From the NCBI RefSeq assembly GCF_002272945.1, contig NZ_NQMN01000001.1, positions 437,945 to 501,944 on the forward strand: DNA of 64,000 nt, written 5' to 3'. The position numbers and the translations under genes were made by a program. Of the stretch, positions 62,831 to 64,000 are shown in pieces. Every line of letters starts with the position of its first letter. The first letter of the stretch is position 1. The DNA is from Mycoplasmopsis agassizii. GTDB lineage: Bacteria; Bacillota_I; Bacilli_A; Mycoplasmatales; Metamycoplasmataceae. The notes below the pieces were generated by a model that was not told the origin of the DNA, did not search any database, and was given only the letters and a program-made list of their open reading frames with translations.

Positions 62831-63979
62831 TTATTTAACTTGTTTTTTAACTTTAAATTCGAAAATACCTTCACCTAAAACATTGCCATGCAACGCTCTA
62901 GACATACTTCCTAATTTAAATCCTTTGATTAAATTCAGTTTATTTTCGTGTGCATAAATGATCACTGTGTAACGGTGTTCTGCATCTTGAGGATTAGGTC
63001 CTAGATAACGTGTTGCTGCACCATCTAATAAAAATTTATCAGGGATAAAAGGAGCCATAAATGCTTCATTATTAATTAAATATTTGCTTTCATATTCTCT
63101 TGAAGCAGATGTATCTCCATGCAAGATTTCCTTATTAGTTGCTGTCGCATTTGCTTCTAAAGAATTGACATTAATATTAGCAACTAATCAATGAATAAAA
63201 GGTAATCCACCAGTTGAATGTCTTGATTCATTATCAAGCATAATTAGTGAATAATAGTTAGCGCCTTCAACGTGAGTTCAATCTAAATTAGGGTTTGGAG
63301 CATAAGGGCTGTAAGCGTATTGTGAGTCTAAAAACCCCTTTTTATCGACATTATTGGAAATAATGTCGATGTATTTTAAGTTTCTTCGATCTTTAAATAA
63401 ATCTTTATAAAGGTGGTTTACATTATCTGAAGGATGTCTTAATTTAACGCTAATACTATCTCAAGCAACTATTTTATTTTCCATTGCTTGATGTAAATCT
63501 GCTCAATAAAATGGTTTAGGTAAATCAAGTGATTTATCTTTAATTGCATAAACAATAATTTCATAATTATGACTTGTATCGCTTGCATTTGGTCCTACAT
63601 AAGTGGCATTAGCTAAAGCATTTGCTTTAGCCAAACTACGGTCACTAATATGCATTAAAGATGGAGATGAAAATGAATTATAACCTTGGTGTAAATCACT
63701 TCTACTTGCAGCATCAAATTCAAGTTCGTTAGTTTCTAAATTAGCTACTACTCAGTGAATAAAAGGTGTTCCAATTAAGTTCGCTGCTTCATAATCAGTA
63801 ATTTTAACCACATATGATTTGGCACCTTTTACTTTATCTCAAGTTAAATGTGGGCTCTTATTTTTACCACCATGATAAAGTGTTGATCCATCATCAAAAA
63901 TAGAATCAAGATTTCAATAATTTTGTTCTAAAGTATCTGAATGAATGTTTAAATGAGTGCGTGGAGGGAATTTTTTCAT
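62831..63979 (-). CDS. Tandem PEBP (YbhB/RKIP-like) protein
   Basis: A protein of 382 residues made of two phosphatidylethanolamine-binding-protein domains. Domain 1 (about 1-185) has NKSPHLTWDKVKGAKSY, FIHWVVANLE and YVGPNASDTSHNYEIIVYA; domain 2 (about 186-382) has APNPNLDWTHVEGANYY, FIHWLVANIN and YLGPNPQDAEHRYTVIIYA. Each keeps the ligand-pocket HW and GPxxxxxxH/HxY features. Single-domain bacterial homologues have about 160-190 residues, so this is an internal duplication with diverged halves. No signal peptide; probably cytoplasmic. GAGCAAC before the ATG is a weak ribosome binding site. The function is unknown; lipid or small-ligand binding is the family expectation. Confidence 0.85.
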
Positions 63980-64000
63980 GTTGCTCTTTTCTATTAAAAA

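Overview
This is a mycoplasma chromosome segment. TGA is read as tryptophan throughout: S8 ends in IW, S14 ends in ASW, and nearly every long gene only stays open with UGA as Trp. Base composition is very AT-rich, several lipoproteins carry a Cys lipobox, and operons are tightly overlapping. Gene content and style resemble the hominis/Mycoplasmopsis side of the class, but I cannot name a species.

Layout. (1) 1-2678: edge of a mobile element on the minus strand, with a MobL-type relaxase running off the window, a protein with DNA-polymerase-I-like palm motifs, and a probable small antisense RNA across that second gene's start. (2) 2751-4561: a surface lipoprotein and a small coiled-coil protein. 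(3) 4663-19580: the whole S10-spc-alpha ribosomal operon on the minus strand, rpsJ to rplQ, including secY, adk, map, infA and rpoA. L3, L4, L23 and S5 carry unusual extensions. (4) 19903-23436: one 1177-residue coiled-coil, Pro/Gln-rich, C-terminally membrane-anchored protein, probably cytoskeletal. (5) 23935-34978: a probable nucleic-acid scavenging island with two DNase-I-fold nuclease lipoproteins (the first broken by an in-frame TAA), two solute-binding lipoproteins, a dCMP-deaminase-like enzyme, and an ABC transporter (ATPase plus two permeases). (6) obg, then eight tRNA genes. (7) 37493-40156: three unknown membrane/secreted proteins beside the tRNA array. (8) mscL, deoA-deoD, rpsP-trmD-rplS, rpiB. 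(9) A DUF31-type serine protease lipoprotein, then dhaK-dhaL-dhaM. (10) 50456-58234: a complete glycogen operon, glgA-glgB-pullulanase-glgC-glgD, with a divergent phosphoglucomutase. (11) A small lipoprotein, a nitroreductase, a YgjP-like metallopeptidase and a tandem PEBP protein.

How it fits together. The nucleases, binding lipoproteins and ABC transporter would import nucleic-acid breakdown products; DeoD, DeoA and RpiB, with the dCMP deaminase, could process nucleosides into bases and sugar phosphates. Phosphoglucomutase would supply glucose-1-phosphate to GlgC/GlgD, then GlgA and GlgB build a branched glucan that the pullulanase trims. A glucan store is unexpected for this reduced lineage and is the most striking metabolic feature here. 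All assignments come from reading motifs and context; no database search was possible.
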